This document shows positions 5,162-5,270 of a DNA stretch of 5,270 bases, in pieces. A model generated the notes under the pieces. The model saw nothing but the letters and a program-made list of their open reading frames with translations, did not search any database and was not told the DNA's origin. Position numbers and translations under genes: made by a program. This stretch comes from Micrococcales bacterium. GTDB taxonomy: Bacteria > Actinomycetota > Actinomycetes > S36-B12. The stretch spans positions 1-5,270 of the forward strand of contig NZLD01000011.1 of assembly GCA_002694095.1 (NCBI GenBank). Direction: 5' to 3'. Every line of letters begins with the position of its first letter. The stretch's first letter is position 1.

Positions 5162-5167
5162 AGTATT
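5162..5167 (-). promoter_or_regulatory. Possible -10 element of the aldolase-nei pair
   Basis: The minus-strand hexamer AATACT matches TATAAT at 4 of 6 positions and is followed by 7 bases and the ATG at 5154, the spacing expected for a leaderless transcript. No -35 of good match is seen. Weaker than the other three -10 candidates. Confidence 0.35.
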
Positions 5168-5180
5168 CCCTAGACCGACC

Positions 5181-5270
5181 ATGCGGGCACTCCGCCACCA
5201 GCTCGTGGTTCCGCAGGCCCGGGCATGGCAGGCGCCGGGCACGGTGGGCAGCGAGCACGGAAGGCACCGA
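5181..5270 (+). CDS. Possible start of a divergent gene running off the right edge
   Basis: An open plus-strand frame of 30 codons starts at ATG 5181 (MRALRHQLVVPQ at the start) and reaches the window end without a stop. There is no convincing ribosome site, and the TAGACC hexamer just upstream is too close and too weak to support a promoter. It may equally be upstream DNA with no gene. Reported because the divergent arrangement matches the other intergenic regions here. Confidence 0.2.
   Translation, partial: MRALRHQLVVPQARAWQAPGTVGSEHGRHR

Noticed and set aside
5027..5242. Minus-strand frame of 71 codons across the aldolase start
   Set aside because: It overlaps the conserved N-terminus of the aldolase gene in another frame and shows no domain.

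Overview
The window looks like chromosomal DNA of a high-GC actinobacterium, most likely of the Mycobacteriales (Rhodococcus/Gordonia/Nocardia-like). The evidence is strong GC bias at third codon positions, a DUF3159-type membrane protein (an actinobacterial family), a mycobacterial-type Nei/Fpg glycosylase, and several genes whose start codon lies 6-7 bases after a -10 hexamer with no Shine-Dalgarno sequence, as expected for leaderless actinobacterial mRNAs. Genus and species cannot be fixed from sequence reading alone.

Left block (1-1231): two minus-strand genes form a tightly coupled pair. They are a class I SAM-dependent methyltransferase (1154-351) and a cysteine desulfurase-like class V PLP enzyme (354 to beyond the left edge), joined by an ATGA stop/start overlap. 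A 77-bp gap separates them from the divergent plus-strand DUF3159 membrane protein (1232-1963). Both divergent genes appear to be leaderless.

Middle block (1964-3299): this is the variable part. A 281-bp gap holds a coding-like 3' gene fragment without a start (about 2132-2224) and a hairpin (2216-2246) placed at the stops of both that fragment and the next gene. A minus-strand small membrane protein with PLDc_N and SHOCT domains follows (2628-2245). A divergent intergenic region carries a 12-bp tandem repeat (2658-2681). Two small plus-strand genes come next (2766-2972 and 2976-3287). They have TTA codons, and the second resembles small proteins of actinophages and integrative elements. I read this stretch as a small foreign islet or remnant, with moderate confidence.

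Right block (3300-5270): a minus-strand, probably co-transcribed pair consists of a low-specificity threonine aldolase-type PLP enzyme (5154-4096) and a Nei/Fpg DNA glycosylase (4103-3300) whose GTG start overlaps the end of the aldolase gene by 8 bp. The last 116 bp are upstream DNA with a promoter for the aldolase and, possibly, the start of another divergent gene.

The genes do not form an obvious single pathway. The content is housekeeping and repair genes around a small accessory patch. I did not find a clear undescribed defence or mobile system, CRISPR array, tRNA or rRNA. The most curious points are the two-gene islet, the gene fragment, the shared hairpin and the run of leaderless starts.
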